Position numbers and translations under genes: made by a program
Notes under the pieces: model-generated
What the model was told of the DNA's origin: nothing
Databases searched by the model: none
What the model saw: the letters and a program-made list of their open reading frames with translations, nothing else
Origin: Microbacterium sp. W4I20
GTDB taxonomy: Bacteria; Actinomycetota; Actinomycetes; Actinomycetales; Microbacteriaceae
Assembly (NCBI RefSeq): GCF_030816505.1
Contig: NZ_JAUSYB010000001.1
Span: 1,116,001-1,180,000, forward strand
Direction of reading: 5' to 3'
Length of the DNA: 64,000 nucleotides
Shown here: piece after piece, positions 1 to 8,317 of the stretch
Position numbering within the stretch: position 1 is the first letter of the stretch
Layout: each line of letters begins with the position of its first letter

Positions 1-800
1 ACCGGCAGCGCCAGCGGCACCTGCAGGAGGAACGCGCCGAGGCCGATGCCGATCGCGTCGATCGTCGCGACGAAGAGCTGCGTCCGTGCGTAGTTGACGA
101 TCGTGCGCCATCCGTTGCGGGCGGCGCCGTCGACGGCCGGGCGGGCGTTGCGCGGGAACAGCTTGACCGTCCAGCGCCAGATCCCGCCGCCGTCGGCCAG
201 AAGGCAGATGAGGGCGAAGAAGGCGAGGAGCGCGCCGGTGAACACGTGGCCGACCGTGGAGCCGATGGCCAGTGCGCCGGACAGCAGTGCCTGCGTCTGC
301 TCCTCGATCATGGCGAAGCCCTGGTCGATGTAGTCGGCGATCTGCTTGTCGGAGAGCTGCAGAGGGCCTTCGTGCAGCCAGACCTGGAAGTCGTCCAGAG
401 CGGAGGTGGTGCTCGCCTGCACGGCCGGCAGCTCGAGCCGCACCTGCCAGATGACCAGCCAGACGAGCCCGGTGACGATGGCGGCAGTTCCCAGGAGCGA
501 GATGGCGATGGCCGCCCAGCGCGGGAACCGGTGCCGCAGCATCCACTCGAACGCGGGCCACAGCAGCGCGGTGATGAGGATCGCGACCATCAGCGGGATG
601 ACCAGCAGCTTCAGCAGCATGACCAGCCAGATGAACACCCCGATCGCCGCCGCGATGAGCAGCAGTCGCCACGCGTATGCGGCAGTGATGCGCAGTCGCG
701 GTGGCACCGCCTCATCGGCGTCGGTCGTCACGATCCGGTCGATGGAGACCGGGCGCGGACGGAACAGGTCTCGCAGCCGGGGTCGCTGGTCCTCGCTCAT
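1..800 (-). CDS. AI-2E family transporter (3' end cut by window)
   Basis: The 266 visible residues begin MSEDQRPRLRDLF and contain several hydrophobic segments: one around residues 45-65, another soon after, and a later pair around a GGGIWRW loop. This arrangement matches the AI-2E (PerM/YdiK-like) permease superfamily, which are inner-membrane proteins of about 350 residues. The C-terminal part lies left of the window. The start is the ATG at 798-800, exactly six bases after a TAGACT -10 box (807-812), so the mRNA is probably leaderless. It is divergent from the DNA glycosylase at 870. The substrate cannot be inferred; many members have no link to AI-2. Confidence 0.85.
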   Translation of the reverse strand, partial: MSEDQRPRLRDLFRPRPVSIDRIVTTDADEAVPPRLRITAAYAWRLLLIAAAIGVFIWLVMLLKLLVIPLMVAILITALLWPAFEWMLRHRFPRWAAIAISLLGTAAIVTGLVWLVIWQVRLELPAVQASTTSALDDFQVWLHEGPLQLSDKQIADYIDQGFAMIEEQTQALLSGALAIGSTVGHVFTGALLAFFALICLLADGGGIWRWTVKLFPRNARPAVDGAARNGWRTIVNYARTQLFVATIDAIGIGLGAFLLQVPLALP

Positions 801-806
801 CGCCCA

Positions 807-863
807 AGTCTACGGCGACCGCAGGCGGGCTCACGACGAGATGTCCCCGGCCGGCGATACGCT
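807..863. promoter_or_regulatory. Divergent leaderless promoter pair
   Basis: A minus-strand TAGACT (807-812) sits six bases before the ATG at 800. A plus-strand TACGCT (858-863) sits six bases before the GTG at 870. Both spacings fit transcription starting at the first base of the start codon. No ribosome binding site is visible for either gene. Confidence 0.55.
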
Positions 864-869
864 GACGAC

Positions 870-2129
870 GTGACCGACACCCTCAGCCCCGCCCAGGCGC
901 GCCGCATCGCCCTGGCCGCTCAGGGGTTCAGCCGCGCGCGCCCGGTATCCGTCTCCCGCCGTCACGTGCACAGGGTGATGGACCGGCTCGGCGTGCTGCA
1001 GATCGACTCGGTGAACGTCTTCGCGCGGTCGCACTATCTGCCGCTCTTCTCGCGGCTCGGCGCCTACGAGCCCGCTCTCCTCGATCGGGTCTTCCTGGCT
1101 CGCACGACCGACTACGTCGAGTACCTCGCCCACGAGGCCACGTTCATCCCGATCGAGGACTGGCCGCTGTGGCGGTTCCGGATGGATGACTTCCGCCAGC
1201 GGTGGGCGGGCGAGGACTCCTGGATGAGCACCAACTCCCGGACCGTGCAGTGGGTGCAGGACGAGCTGCGCGTGCGCGGACCGCTGCGCCCCGCCGACCT
1301 CCGAGCAGACGCACCGCGCGAACGCGGAACCTGGTGGGACTGGGACGAGGTCAAGCTCGCCCTCGAGCATCTCTGGCGCACAGGCGACGTCGCGGTCAGC
1401 GGCCGCCGCGGCTTCGAGCGCACCTACGCGCTGGCCGAGCAGGTGATCCCCGACGGCATCCGGTCACAGGAGATCCCCCGCGCCGACGCGATCCGCGAAC
1501 TGATCCGGCGCGCCGCGCGCTCCAGCGGCGTCGCCACGCAGTCCGACCTCGCCGACTATTACCGCATCCGCGATCGCGAGCGGATCTCGCAGTCGATCGC
1601 CGACCTCGTCGACGACGGCGAGCTGGAGCCCGTGCACGTGCGCGGATGGGAACGAGCAGGCCGGCCGCTCCCCGCGTGGCGACACCGGGAGGCGGTGCTG
1701 CCCCGCCGGATCGATGCGGCCGCGGTGCTCACGCCCTTCGACCCCGTGGTCTGGTTTCGCGATCGTGCGCTCCGCACCTTCGAGCTCGACTACCGCATCG
1801 AGATCTACGTGCCCGCCGAGAAGCGACGGTTCGGCTACTACTCCCTGCCGGTACTCGTCGGCGACCGGATCGTCGCCCGGGTCGACCTCAAGGCCGATCG
1901 AGCGGCATCGACGCTGCAGGTGCAGTCCGCCTGGTGGGAGCCGCAGGCTCGCGCCGACGACGCCGAGCAAATCGCTGCCGAGCTCGCCCTCGCCGCGGAG
2001 TGGCAGGGCCTCGAGAACATCTCGGTATCGGGGTGGGGCGACGCCGGCGCGGCGATCCATGGGGCATTGCTGGCCGGCGGACGGCTCCCGGTGCTCCGCC
2101 ACGTCCATCCTCGGGAGAGCCCGGCATGA
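870..2129 (+). CDS. Winged-helix DNA glycosylase, AlkX/YcaQ family
   Basis: The 419-residue protein matches the length and pattern of the HTH_42/YcaQ family, in which E. coli YcaQ (AlkX) unhooks DNA interstrand crosslinks. The signature QID motif is at residues 44-46, in GVLQIDSVNVFAR. That is the QxD form of AlkX rather than the QxQ of AlkZ. Further conserved blocks are YVEYLAHEATFIP and, near residue 290, TPFDPVVWFRDR. The GTG at 870 is chosen because it follows TACGCT by six bases; the frame stays open far upstream, but that part is antisense to the AI-2E gene. It overlaps the next gene by ATGA, so the two are translationally coupled. The family call is confident; the substrate is inferred. 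Confidence 0.85.
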   Translation: MTDTLSPAQARRIALAAQGFSRARPVSVSRRHVHRVMDRLGVLQIDSVNVFARSHYLPLFSRLGAYEPALLDRVFLARTTDYVEYLAHEATFIPIEDWPLWRFRMDDFRQRWAGEDSWMSTNSRTVQWVQDELRVRGPLRPADLRADAPRERGTWWDWDEVKLALEHLWRTGDVAVSGRRGFERTYALAEQVIPDGIRSQEIPRADAIRELIRRAARSSGVATQSDLADYYRIRDRERISQSIADLVDDGELEPVHVRGWERAGRPLPAWRHREAVLPRRIDAAAVLTPFDPVVWFRDRALRTFELDYRIEIYVPAEKRRFGYYSLPVLVGDRIVARVDLKADRAASTLQVQSAWWEPQARADDAEQIAAELALAAEWQGLENISVSGWGDAGAAIHGALLAGGRLPVLRHVHPRESPA

Positions 2130-3031
2130 CCCGGCGCCGGTGGTGGGTGGTCGGCGGGCTGGCCGGTCTCGTCATCGCCGTCGCCGCCGCGCTCCTGATC
2201 TGGCAGTCGACCACCCGTCCCCCGACGGCGGAGGAGACCGCGCAGTCATACCTGCGCGCCCTCGAATCCGGCGATTCCGCAGCGATCGAAGCGACCGGAA
2301 TCGAGGTCACGGACGACGCGTTGTCGGCCTTCGCCGGTGCGGAGCGATGGATCGAGGATGCCAGGGTCGTCGCCGTGACCGAGAATGACGACGGCACGGC
2401 TGCCGCCGAGGTCTCGTTCCGGCTCGCGGGTGAAGAGCAGGCCGCGCAGATCCCGCTGTCGTTCGCGGATGGTCGATGGAGACCGGAGGCGGCTGCTCTC
2501 GGCACGATGAGCGCGACGACCACGGTGGGAGACTTCCTCGCCATCGGAGACGCACGCCTGCCCGCGGGTGAGGCGACTCCCCTGCTTCCGGCCGAGTACA
2601 GCGTGACGGCGGCGCCGACGAAGCTTCTCGACGGTGAGAGCACGCTCGTCGTGCTTCCCGGCGAGACGACCGACATCGAGATCGAGGCTGAGCTCCGTGC
2701 GGAGGCGACGGATGCTGCACAGCAACAGCTGGACCAGCACCTCGAGACCTGCACGGCACCCGGAAGCAGTCCGGCGGCGGGCTGCGGCATCCGCATCCCG
2801 TGGGGCACGGAGTTCCGGGCCGTCAGCGAGATCCGCTATCGCATCGAGCAGCTGCCCGAAGTCTCGCTCACGCCGACCGCGTTCTCAGCCATCGACGGCG
2901 TCCTCGTCGCCACCGTCTCGGGCACGGGTCAGGACGGCGCCGCACGGACGACGACGTACCGGACGGATTCCTGGACCGTCCGCGGTGACGTCTCGTTCAC
3001 GGCGGACGAACTGGTGCTCACCGCCTGGTGA
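2126..3031 (+). CDS. Membrane-anchored protein of unknown function
   Basis: The 301-residue protein starts MTRRRWWVVGG with a single hydrophobic helix at residues 5-25, followed by a long extracytoplasmic part. A first domain beginning PTAEETAQSYLRALESGD looks NTF2-like, as in proteins that sit outside the membrane, such as penicillin-binding protein N-termini. The C-terminal half has two cysteines about 13 residues apart and no enzyme motif that I recognise. It shares an ATGA junction with the AlkX-like glycosylase gene, so the two are co-expressed, although a functional link is not obvious. The 3' end faces lemA convergently with only 12 bases between. Confidence 0.7.
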   Translation: MTRRRWWVVGGLAGLVIAVAAALLIWQSTTRPPTAEETAQSYLRALESGDSAAIEATGIEVTDDALSAFAGAERWIEDARVVAVTENDDGTAAAEVSFRLAGEEQAAQIPLSFADGRWRPEAAALGTMSATTTVGDFLAIGDARLPAGEATPLLPAEYSVTAAPTKLLDGESTLVVLPGETTDIEIEAELRAEATDAAQQQLDQHLETCTAPGSSPAAGCGIRIPWGTEFRAVSEIRYRIEQLPEVSLTPTAFSAIDGVLVATVSGTGQDGAARTTTYRTDSWTVRGDVSFTADELVLTAW

Positions 3032-3043
3032 AGCAGGCGTTCG

Positions 3044-3610
3044 TCAGAACTGCACGCGCGGAGGCTCCGAGATCGCGCCGCTGTCGGCCACCTCGAAGAA
3101 CTCGCGCTCGGTGAAGCCGAGTCCCTTGGCGAAGAGGTTGTTCGGGAACACCTTGATCTTGGTGTTCAGCTCGCGCACGCCGCCGTTGTAGAAGCGCCTC
3201 GCCGCCTGGATCTTGTCCTCGGTGTCGACGATCGACTGCTGCAACTGGAGGAAGTTCTGGCTCGCCTGCAGCTGCGGATACGCCTCGGCGACGGCGAAGA
3301 GACTCCGCAGTGCCTGCTGCAGGTGTCCCTCGGCGATACCCGCTTCACCCGGACCACCGGCCGACAACGTCTCGGCCCGCGCACGGGTGACGTTCTCGAA
3401 GACGGCCTTCTCATGAGAGGCGTAGCCCTTAACCGTTTCGATGAGATTCGGGATGAGGTCGGCTCGCCGCTTCAGCTGCACAGTGATCCCGCTCCACGCC
3501 TCATCGACGCGAACGTTCAACTGCACCAGCGAGTTGTACGTGGCCCAGAGATAGATGCCGACGAGCAGGATCACTCCGACGACGATCAGTACTGGCACGA
3601 GCCATTCCAT
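3044..3610 (-). CDS. lemA: LemA family protein
   Basis: The 188-residue protein has an N-terminal transmembrane helix (residues 4-24, VPVLIVVGVILLVGIYLWA). The LemA core of helical hairpins follows, with the conserved NSLV-LNVRVDEAWSGITVQLKRRADLIPNL block, RARAE, and the FPNNLFAKGLGFTEREFFE end. The family has an extracellular N-terminus and a cytoplasmic helical body; its biochemical role is unknown. Length is normal. The start ATG has a purine-rich GAAGGGTGG upstream. It reads in the same direction as the lactone-oxidase gene upstream, with an 89-base gap. Confidence 0.92.
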   Translation of the reverse strand: MEWLVPVLIVVGVILLVGIYLWATYNSLVQLNVRVDEAWSGITVQLKRRADLIPNLIETVKGYASHEKAVFENVTRARAETLSAGGPGEAGIAEGHLQQALRSLFAVAEAYPQLQASQNFLQLQQSIVDTEDKIQAARRFYNGGVRELNTKIKVFPNNLFAKGLGFTEREFFEVADSGAISEPPRVQF

Positions 3611-3699
3611 CAGAGGCCCACCCTTCCCATGTTTCTCTCATCCTAGACGCGCAGCCTGCACGTGCACTGGGGACGGCGCAGATGTCTCCGGGGTCCGCG

Positions 3700-5013
3700 T
3701 CAGTCGCCGAGGACGCGTACGAGATAGCGGTTGCCGAAGCGACGCTCGGGGTCCAGTCGATCGCGCACCGCGACGAAGTCATCGAAGCGCGGATACCGCT
3801 CGCGCAGGGTCTCGGCGCTCAGGGTGTGCAGCTTGCCCCAGTGCGGGCGCCCGCCGTGTTCCAGCATGATCGGCTCGACCGCCTCGAAGTACTCGGTCGG
3901 ATCAGCGCGCCAGTAGCGGTGCACAGCGATGTAGGCACTCGCGCGGCCGTGGGCGGTCGACAGCCAGCGGTCGTCCTCGGCCGCGAAGCGCACCTCGACC
4001 GGGAACTCGATCCGCCACCGGCGCTGCGCGATGAGTGCGCGCAGTGCCTCGAAGGCGGGAACCACGTTCTCGGCCGGGAGCGCGTACTCCATCTCGCGGA
4101 ACCGCACGGTGCGGCTCTGCGTGAGAACGCGATGGGAGAGGTCGGTGTACTCGCGGTCGCCGGTGAGCTTCACGGCGAGACGGCTGAAGGGAGGCGTGAC
4201 CGCGGGGAGCACGCGTCCGGCGGCGCACACCGCCCGGTAGACGCCGTTGGAGAGCAGCGTCTCGTCGATCCACTTCCCGACCAGCGGAAGCGGCTTGCGC
4301 ACCGCCGACTCCGGCAGGCGCGTCTGCCGCTTGGTGAGAGCGATGCGGGTGTGCGGGAACCAGTAGAACTCGAAATGGTCGGATGCCGCCGCACGCTCGT
4401 CGAGCGTCGCGAGCACGTCCTCCAGGGGAGCCGGCTCGTCGATCGCATGCATCACGAAGGCGGGCACGCACTGCAGCGTGACCTCGACGATGATGCCGAG
4501 CGCTCCGAGACCGAGCGCGGCGGCCGGGAGGAGCTCACTGTTCTGCTCCTCGTCGATGCGGAGGAACTCCCCCGCCGCGGTGACCATCGTGATACCGACC
4601 ACCTGAGCGGCCAGACCGGAGAATCCCCGGCCGGTGCCGTGCGTGCCGGTCGAGATGGCGCCCGAGATCGATTGGCGGTCGATGTCGCCCAGGTTCTCCA
4701 TCGCCAGGCCGAACGGCGCGAGGAGCGCGGGGATGCGATGCAGCCGGGTGCCGGCGAGGAAGGTCGCCCGGCCGCTGACGGCATCCGCCGAGACCAGTCC
4801 CTGCATGTCGTCGAGCTCCAGCAGCACACCCGGCGCGACGGCGATGCCGGTGAAGCTGTGCCCGGCACCCACCGCCTTTACGGTCAGACCGTGGTTCACG
4901 GCGGCGACAACCGCCCGTTGCACGCCCTCGGGGCTGCGAGGCCGCTCCACCCGCACGGGTCGGACCTGAGCCGTGCGCCCCCAGTTCTGCCACGCGCCGC
5001 CGATTCTGGTCAC
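3700..5013 (-). CDS. FAD-dependent sugar-1,4-lactone oxidase (D-arabinono/L-gulono type)
   Basis: The 437-residue protein has an N-terminal FAD_binding_4 (VAO) domain with VGAGHSFTG at residues 48-56. His52 is the position that carries 8-alpha-histidyl FAD in aldonolactone oxidases. The C-terminal ALO domain contains the PHWGKLH motif, equivalent to HWxK, and ends in NRYLVRVLG. Such enzymes oxidise aldono-1,4-lactones or related sugar alcohols with oxygen. The GTG start overlaps the stop of the upstream PLP enzyme by four bases (GTGA), so the two are one operon. The precise substrate cannot be read from sequence. Confidence 0.88.
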   Translation of the reverse strand: MTRIGGAWQNWGRTAQVRPVRVERPRSPEGVQRAVVAAVNHGLTVKAVGAGHSFTGIAVAPGVLLELDDMQGLVSADAVSGRATFLAGTRLHRIPALLAPFGLAMENLGDIDRQSISGAISTGTHGTGRGFSGLAAQVVGITMVTAAGEFLRIDEEQNSELLPAAALGLGALGIIVEVTLQCVPAFVMHAIDEPAPLEDVLATLDERAAASDHFEFYWFPHTRIALTKRQTRLPESAVRKPLPLVGKWIDETLLSNGVYRAVCAAGRVLPAVTPPFSRLAVKLTGDREYTDLSHRVLTQSRTVRFREMEYALPAENVVPAFEALRALIAQRRWRIEFPVEVRFAAEDDRWLSTAHGRASAYIAVHRYWRADPTEYFEAVEPIMLEHGGRPHWGKLHTLSAETLRERYPRFDDFVAVRDRLDPERRFGNRYLVRVLGD

Positions 5014-6257
5014 AGGAACGCCCTCCCCTCACCGCGGTAGGTGGGGAGCTCGTCGATGACCTCGTCGCGGGAGACCAGGTGGTAGCGCTCGATGCGCTCG
5101 GCCGGCTCCCCGCTCTTGGCGTGCCGGAACCAGACGCGGTCGCCCACTCCCAAGCGCGTGGCGGCGGGGCCCTGCAGCGGGGTCTGCACCTCTCCCGCGG
5201 CTTCGCGCGACAGGGTGTGCAGGCCCTGCGGCCAGACGGGCTTGGGCTGACGCGAGGCGAGCGCGGGTCCGGAGGCGATCCATCCCCCACCGAGCACCGT
5301 CGCGATGTCGACGGCCGGGCGCCGGACCACATCGAATGCGAAGGCGGATGCCGGGGCCGGCTGGAATGATCGATACCCGTCGAAGAGGTGGCCGCCCAGG
5401 AGTCCACTCCCCGCGCTCGCCTCCGTGAGGGACTCGTCGCTGCCGGTGAACTCGAGCGATCCGGTGCCTCCGCCGTTGAGGAACTCCATCGGCGCGACCG
5501 CGGAGACCGCCTCGACGATCGCCGCCCTCCGCTCGCGCAGTTCCGTGCGGGACCGGGCCTGGACCAGTCGGATCAGCGGTGCGTCGGGGCCCGCGGCATC
5601 ACCCTGTCCGGCGATCTGCGCGTCGTACATCTGGAGTCCCACGAGCCGGAATCCGGGGCGGGCGATGACCTTCCGTGCGAAGGCGGCGACCTCGCCCGCG
5701 GTGAACAGCGCCGATCGGCGCACCCCGATGTGCCCGAGCACCGTGGACTTCCAAGAGGCGTCGACGTCGATCGCGACGCGGATCTCGGGGCGTGTGCCGG
5801 GTCCTGCGACGCTGTCGATGAGGTCGAGGTGCGCGAGGTCGTCGACCATCAGCGTGATGCGCCCCGCCGCCTGTTCGTCGGCGACCAACTGCTCGAGGCT
5901 GTCGCGGTCGACCGTCGGGTAGGCGAGCACGATGTCGTCGTGCTCCTCGGCGAGCCACAGCGCCTCCGCCAGGGTGAAGGCGAGGATGCCGCGGTAGCCG
6001 GGGAGCTTCAGCACGGCATCGAGCACGGCGCGCACCCGCACCGACTTGGAGGCGACGCGGATCGGCAGACCACCGGATCGCACGAGCAGGTCCATCGCGT
6101 TGTACCGCAGAGCCTCCCGGTCGATCACGCCGACGGGAGCGGGAAGGTGCCCGGTCGCCGCAGAGAGACGCGGCCAGTAGCGGCCTGGATCCTGCCACTC
6201 GGGGGCGACCGCGGGGGCGCCCTGAACGGGGCTCAGTTCTTCGGTGAGGTCGAGCAC
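5010..6257 (-). CDS. Fold-III PLP enzyme, alanine racemase / D-threonine aldolase-like
   Basis: The 415-residue protein has the alanine-racemase N-terminal barrel, with PLP lysine Lys71 in RVASKSVRV. The C-terminal beta domain includes the LGGGWIASGPALASRQ and HAKSGE blocks that, in D-threonine aldolase or D-serine dehydratase relatives, hold the metal-binding His and Cys. Actinobacterial homologues are usually annotated amino acid deaminase/aldolase. The start GTG at 6255-6257 lies six bases after a TAGGGT box (6264-6269), so it is probably leaderless. It is the first gene of an operon with the lactone oxidase. Whether it racemises, cleaves or dehydrates its substrate is not resolved. Confidence 0.82.
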   Translation of the reverse strand: MLDLTEELSPVQGAPAVAPEWQDPGRYWPRLSAATGHLPAPVGVIDREALRYNAMDLLVRSGGLPIRVASKSVRVRAVLDAVLKLPGYRGILAFTLAEALWLAEEHDDIVLAYPTVDRDSLEQLVADEQAAGRITLMVDDLAHLDLIDSVAGPGTRPEIRVAIDVDASWKSTVLGHIGVRRSALFTAGEVAAFARKVIARPGFRLVGLQMYDAQIAGQGDAAGPDAPLIRLVQARSRTELRERRAAIVEAVSAVAPMEFLNGGGTGSLEFTGSDESLTEASAGSGLLGGHLFDGYRSFQPAPASAFAFDVVRRPAVDIATVLGGGWIASGPALASRQPKPVWPQGLHTLSREAAGEVQTPLQGPAATRLGVGDRVWFRHAKSGEPAERIERYHLVSRDEVIDELPTYRGEGRAFL

Positions 6258-6343
6258 TCCCCCACCCTATGGCTTCGACGTACTCGGGTTCACCCCTCAC
6301 GGCACCCCGTCGCACGAGTCGGGCGTCGCTAGGCTGGGCGGAG

Positions 6344-6416
6344 GCCCCCGTAGCCCAATGGCAGAGGCAGGCGACTTAAAATCGCTTCAGTCTGGGTTCG
6401 AGTCCCAGCGGGGGCA
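6344..6416 (+). tRNA. tRNA with UAA anticodon (Leu by anticodon), short variable loop
   Basis: A seven-pair acceptor stem joins GCCCCCG (6344-6350) to CGGGGGC (6409-6415), with discriminator A6416. The D stem has three G-C pairs (6353-6355 with 6366-6368). The anticodon stem is 6370-6374 with 6382-6386, and its loop CTTAAAA gives anticodon TAA at 6377-6379. The T arm is 6392-6408 with loop TTCGAGT. The variable region is only five bases (6387-6391), whereas bacterial tRNA-Leu normally has a long variable arm. The CCA end is not fully encoded (CCG follows). A TAGGCT box at 6330-6335 could be its -10 element. Confidence 0.85.
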
Positions 6417-6451
6417 CCGGTGGTTCCTTCCGCGCGGGATCATCGCCCCGA

Positions 6452-7114
6452 TCACTCACCGTCAGCGACGGCCGTCCGTCGGCCCGCCCTGCCCTCTCTC
6501 ACCCGCCGGGCCACGAGCACCACCATCGCGACCGCGATCGCCGTGTAGACCGCGTAGTCGAGATATCCGAGGTACCGCTCGAGCTGCTCATGCTGCGTGC
6601 CGAGCGCCGCTCCGACTCCCAGGAGCAGGGCATTCCACAGACCACTGCCGATGACCGTGTAGACGCTGAATCGCACGATGTTCATCCGTGCGGCGCCCGC
6701 CGGGATCGAGATGAGACTCCGGACGCCGGGGACCATCCGGCCGACGAGCACCGTCCATGCGCCGCTGCGCCCGAACCACTCGGCACCTCGCTCCAGGTCG
6801 GATCTGCTCACCAGCCTGGTCGCCGCGAGCAGGCGGACAGCGCGGTCCATGCCGATCGCGGCTCCCAGGCCGTAGAGCAGCAATGCACCGATCCACGACG
6901 CCAGGGTGCTCCAGAAGATGAGCCAGCCGAGGTGGAGCTCGCCGCTCTGACTGAGGTAGCCCGCGAACGGGAGGATCACCTCGCTCGGGATCGGCGGGAT
7001 CAGCACCTCGACGAACACCAGCACGCCGACGCCGACGTCACCGAGCGCGGTCAGGACATCGGCGGCGAAGCCGGTCAGTCCGGTGAAGCCGTGATCGGCG
7101 GTCGCCAGGATCAT
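6452..7114 (-). CDS. DedA family membrane protein
   Basis: The 220-residue protein has the DedA/SNARE-associated fold. It shows IPPIPSEVILPFAGYLSQSG near residue 40, the ERGAEWFGRSGAWTVLVGRMVPGVRSLISIPAGAARM block with conserved arginines, and several transmembrane helices. DedA proteins act in the cytoplasmic membrane as lipid scramblases or flippases and support envelope homeostasis. The start is the ATG at 7112-7114, four bases after the stop of the upstream gene, so it is the second gene of a two-gene operon. The frame stays open upstream, but that stretch is antisense-like and overlaps the neighbour. Confidence 0.9.
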   Translation of the reverse strand: MILATADHGFTGLTGFAADVLTALGDVGVGVLVFVEVLIPPIPSEVILPFAGYLSQSGELHLGWLIFWSTLASWIGALLLYGLGAAIGMDRAVRLLAATRLVSRSDLERGAEWFGRSGAWTVLVGRMVPGVRSLISIPAGAARMNIVRFSVYTVIGSGLWNALLLGVGAALGTQHEQLERYLGYLDYAVYTAIAVAMVVLVARRVREGRAGRRTAVADGE

Positions 7115-7118
7115 CGGG

Positions 7119-8042
7119 TCACCGTCCGAAGAGGTCACCGATGCCCGGCAGACCGAGATCTCCGAGCTTCTCGCCCCAGCCTGTCGCGGTCTCGCCCAGT
7201 CCGGCAGCGGCCTCTCCCGCTGACCCGAGCATCTCCTCGGCTCCTCCGGCGAACCCTTCGACGTCGATCCCTGAGGCGAGTGCTTCGAGATCGACACCCT
7301 CGGCCAGCGCCGAGAAGTCCACACCGAGCCCGGCGGCCTGCTCCAGGAGCGGGCCGGCAACCGTGCTGAGCACCGCGCCACCGGCGACCGCTCCGAGAAC
7401 TCCCACCGCTGCGCCGCCCGCCGTGACCGCGGCCCCCCGGCCTGCGCCGCCGGCACCGGCACCACGCACCCGCGACAGCAGTCCGCGCATGCGTCCGGGG
7501 CGGATCGCCTCGGCGCGCCCCGCCGCCCGGGCGAGGTCGTCGGGCGCCGCCGAGCGCGGGCGCTCCCCCGGTGTCAGCTCTGTCTGCATGCGCTCCTCGA
7601 CGAGGGTCCGCTGTTCGGGTGTCAGCCGCGCGAACGCCGCGCGATGGATCTGTTCGACCTGCGCGGGCTCAGCCGTCTGCAGCAGGTAGTCGTAGCGCGC
7701 GATCGCCGCGCGATCCGCATCGCTACCGGTGCCGGGCTGCCCGGCGCTGGTCTGCCGCGAGCCGGATGCCGAGCCGACGCGCGACGGGGCGGCAGCGCCG
7801 GGCGCGGGCGGCGGCGCATACGGGTCGGCGGATGCCGGAGCAGCCGACCGCTCCTCGGCGCGTGCACGCTCACCGGGTGCCACAGGACCAGCGGGGCCGC
7901 GGACGGCGTCGACCGCACCGCGGAGCATGCCACCCCAGTCCGTCGACCGCGAGTCGCTCGCTCGCTGTCCATCGCGTGCGGAACTGCCGTTCTTCTCGAT
8001 CGCGTCCGTCGCCATTTCGATCAGGCGGGAGAGCTTTCCCAT
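7119..8042 (-). CDS. Ala/Gly-rich protein of unknown function with cation-binding-type helical segment
   Basis: The 307-residue protein starts MGKLSRLIEMATDAIEKNG. It has a disordered Pro/Ala-rich part (about residues 60-110) and a predicted helical segment that begins AAIARYDYLLQTAEPAQVEQIH and continues AFARLTPEQRTLVEERM. A Gly/Ala-rich hydrophobic stretch (about 190-230) could enter the membrane, and the acidic Gly-rich tail repeats the motif FSALAEGVDLEALASGIDVE. The segment with LTPEQR resembles actinobacterial proteins annotated cation-transporting-ATPase-like, but the function is unknown. The start has an AAAGG ribosome site; an upstream in-frame ATG is less likely. It is cotranscribed with DedA. 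Confidence 0.7.
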   Translation of the reverse strand: MGKLSRLIEMATDAIEKNGSSARDGQRASDSRSTDWGGMLRGAVDAVRGPAGPVAPGERARAEERSAAPASADPYAPPPAPGAAAPSRVGSASGSRQTSAGQPGTGSDADRAAIARYDYLLQTAEPAQVEQIHRAAFARLTPEQRTLVEERMQTELTPGERPRSAAPDDLARAAGRAEAIRPGRMRGLLSRVRGAGAGGAGRGAAVTAGGAAVGVLGAVAGGAVLSTVAGPLLEQAAGLGVDFSALAEGVDLEALASGIDVEGFAGGAEEMLGSAGEAAAGLGETATGWGEKLGDLGLPGIGDLFGR

Positions 8043-8263
8043 GGTGTGCCTTTCGTGGAGCGCGGGCCACCGCGATTCCACGACGTCGGACGACGGCAAA
8101 GGTTTCCGGGCAGCCCGCACAGCGGGTGCCAAGGTCTCCTCCACCCTCACGGGCCGACGGGCCGGGACACGATCTCATGTCCGTATTGACGACACCGACG
8201 CAGACGGGAGTACTCCCCTTGCGCCGACGAGACTATCGAGCGCGCCTATGCGTCCCCTCCATG

Positions 8264-8298
8264 CGAACAGCCCTCCCGGAAGACGGGAGGGCTGTTCG
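8264..8298 (-). terminator. Strong hairpin terminator after NDH-2 gene
   Basis: A perfect 15-pair stem joins 8264-8278 and 8284-8298 around a five-base loop. It starts 20 bases downstream of the NDH-2 stop in the minus direction. There is no T-tract, as is common for actinobacterial intrinsic terminators. The remaining 8043-8263 is the upstream region of the hypothetical gene, and I see no gene in it. Confidence 0.8.
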
Positions 8299-8317
8299 GA
8301 AATGCGGTGGCGAGGCG

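Noticed and set aside
246..869. Upstream in-frame extension of the AlkX-like gene
   Set aside because: The extension is antisense to the AI-2E transporter and of shadow composition. The GTG at 870 has a well-placed -10 box and begins the family homology.
3682..5040. Plus-strand frame opposite the lactone oxidase
   Set aside because: It mirrors a gene with clear FAD and ALO motifs and lacks any own start signal.
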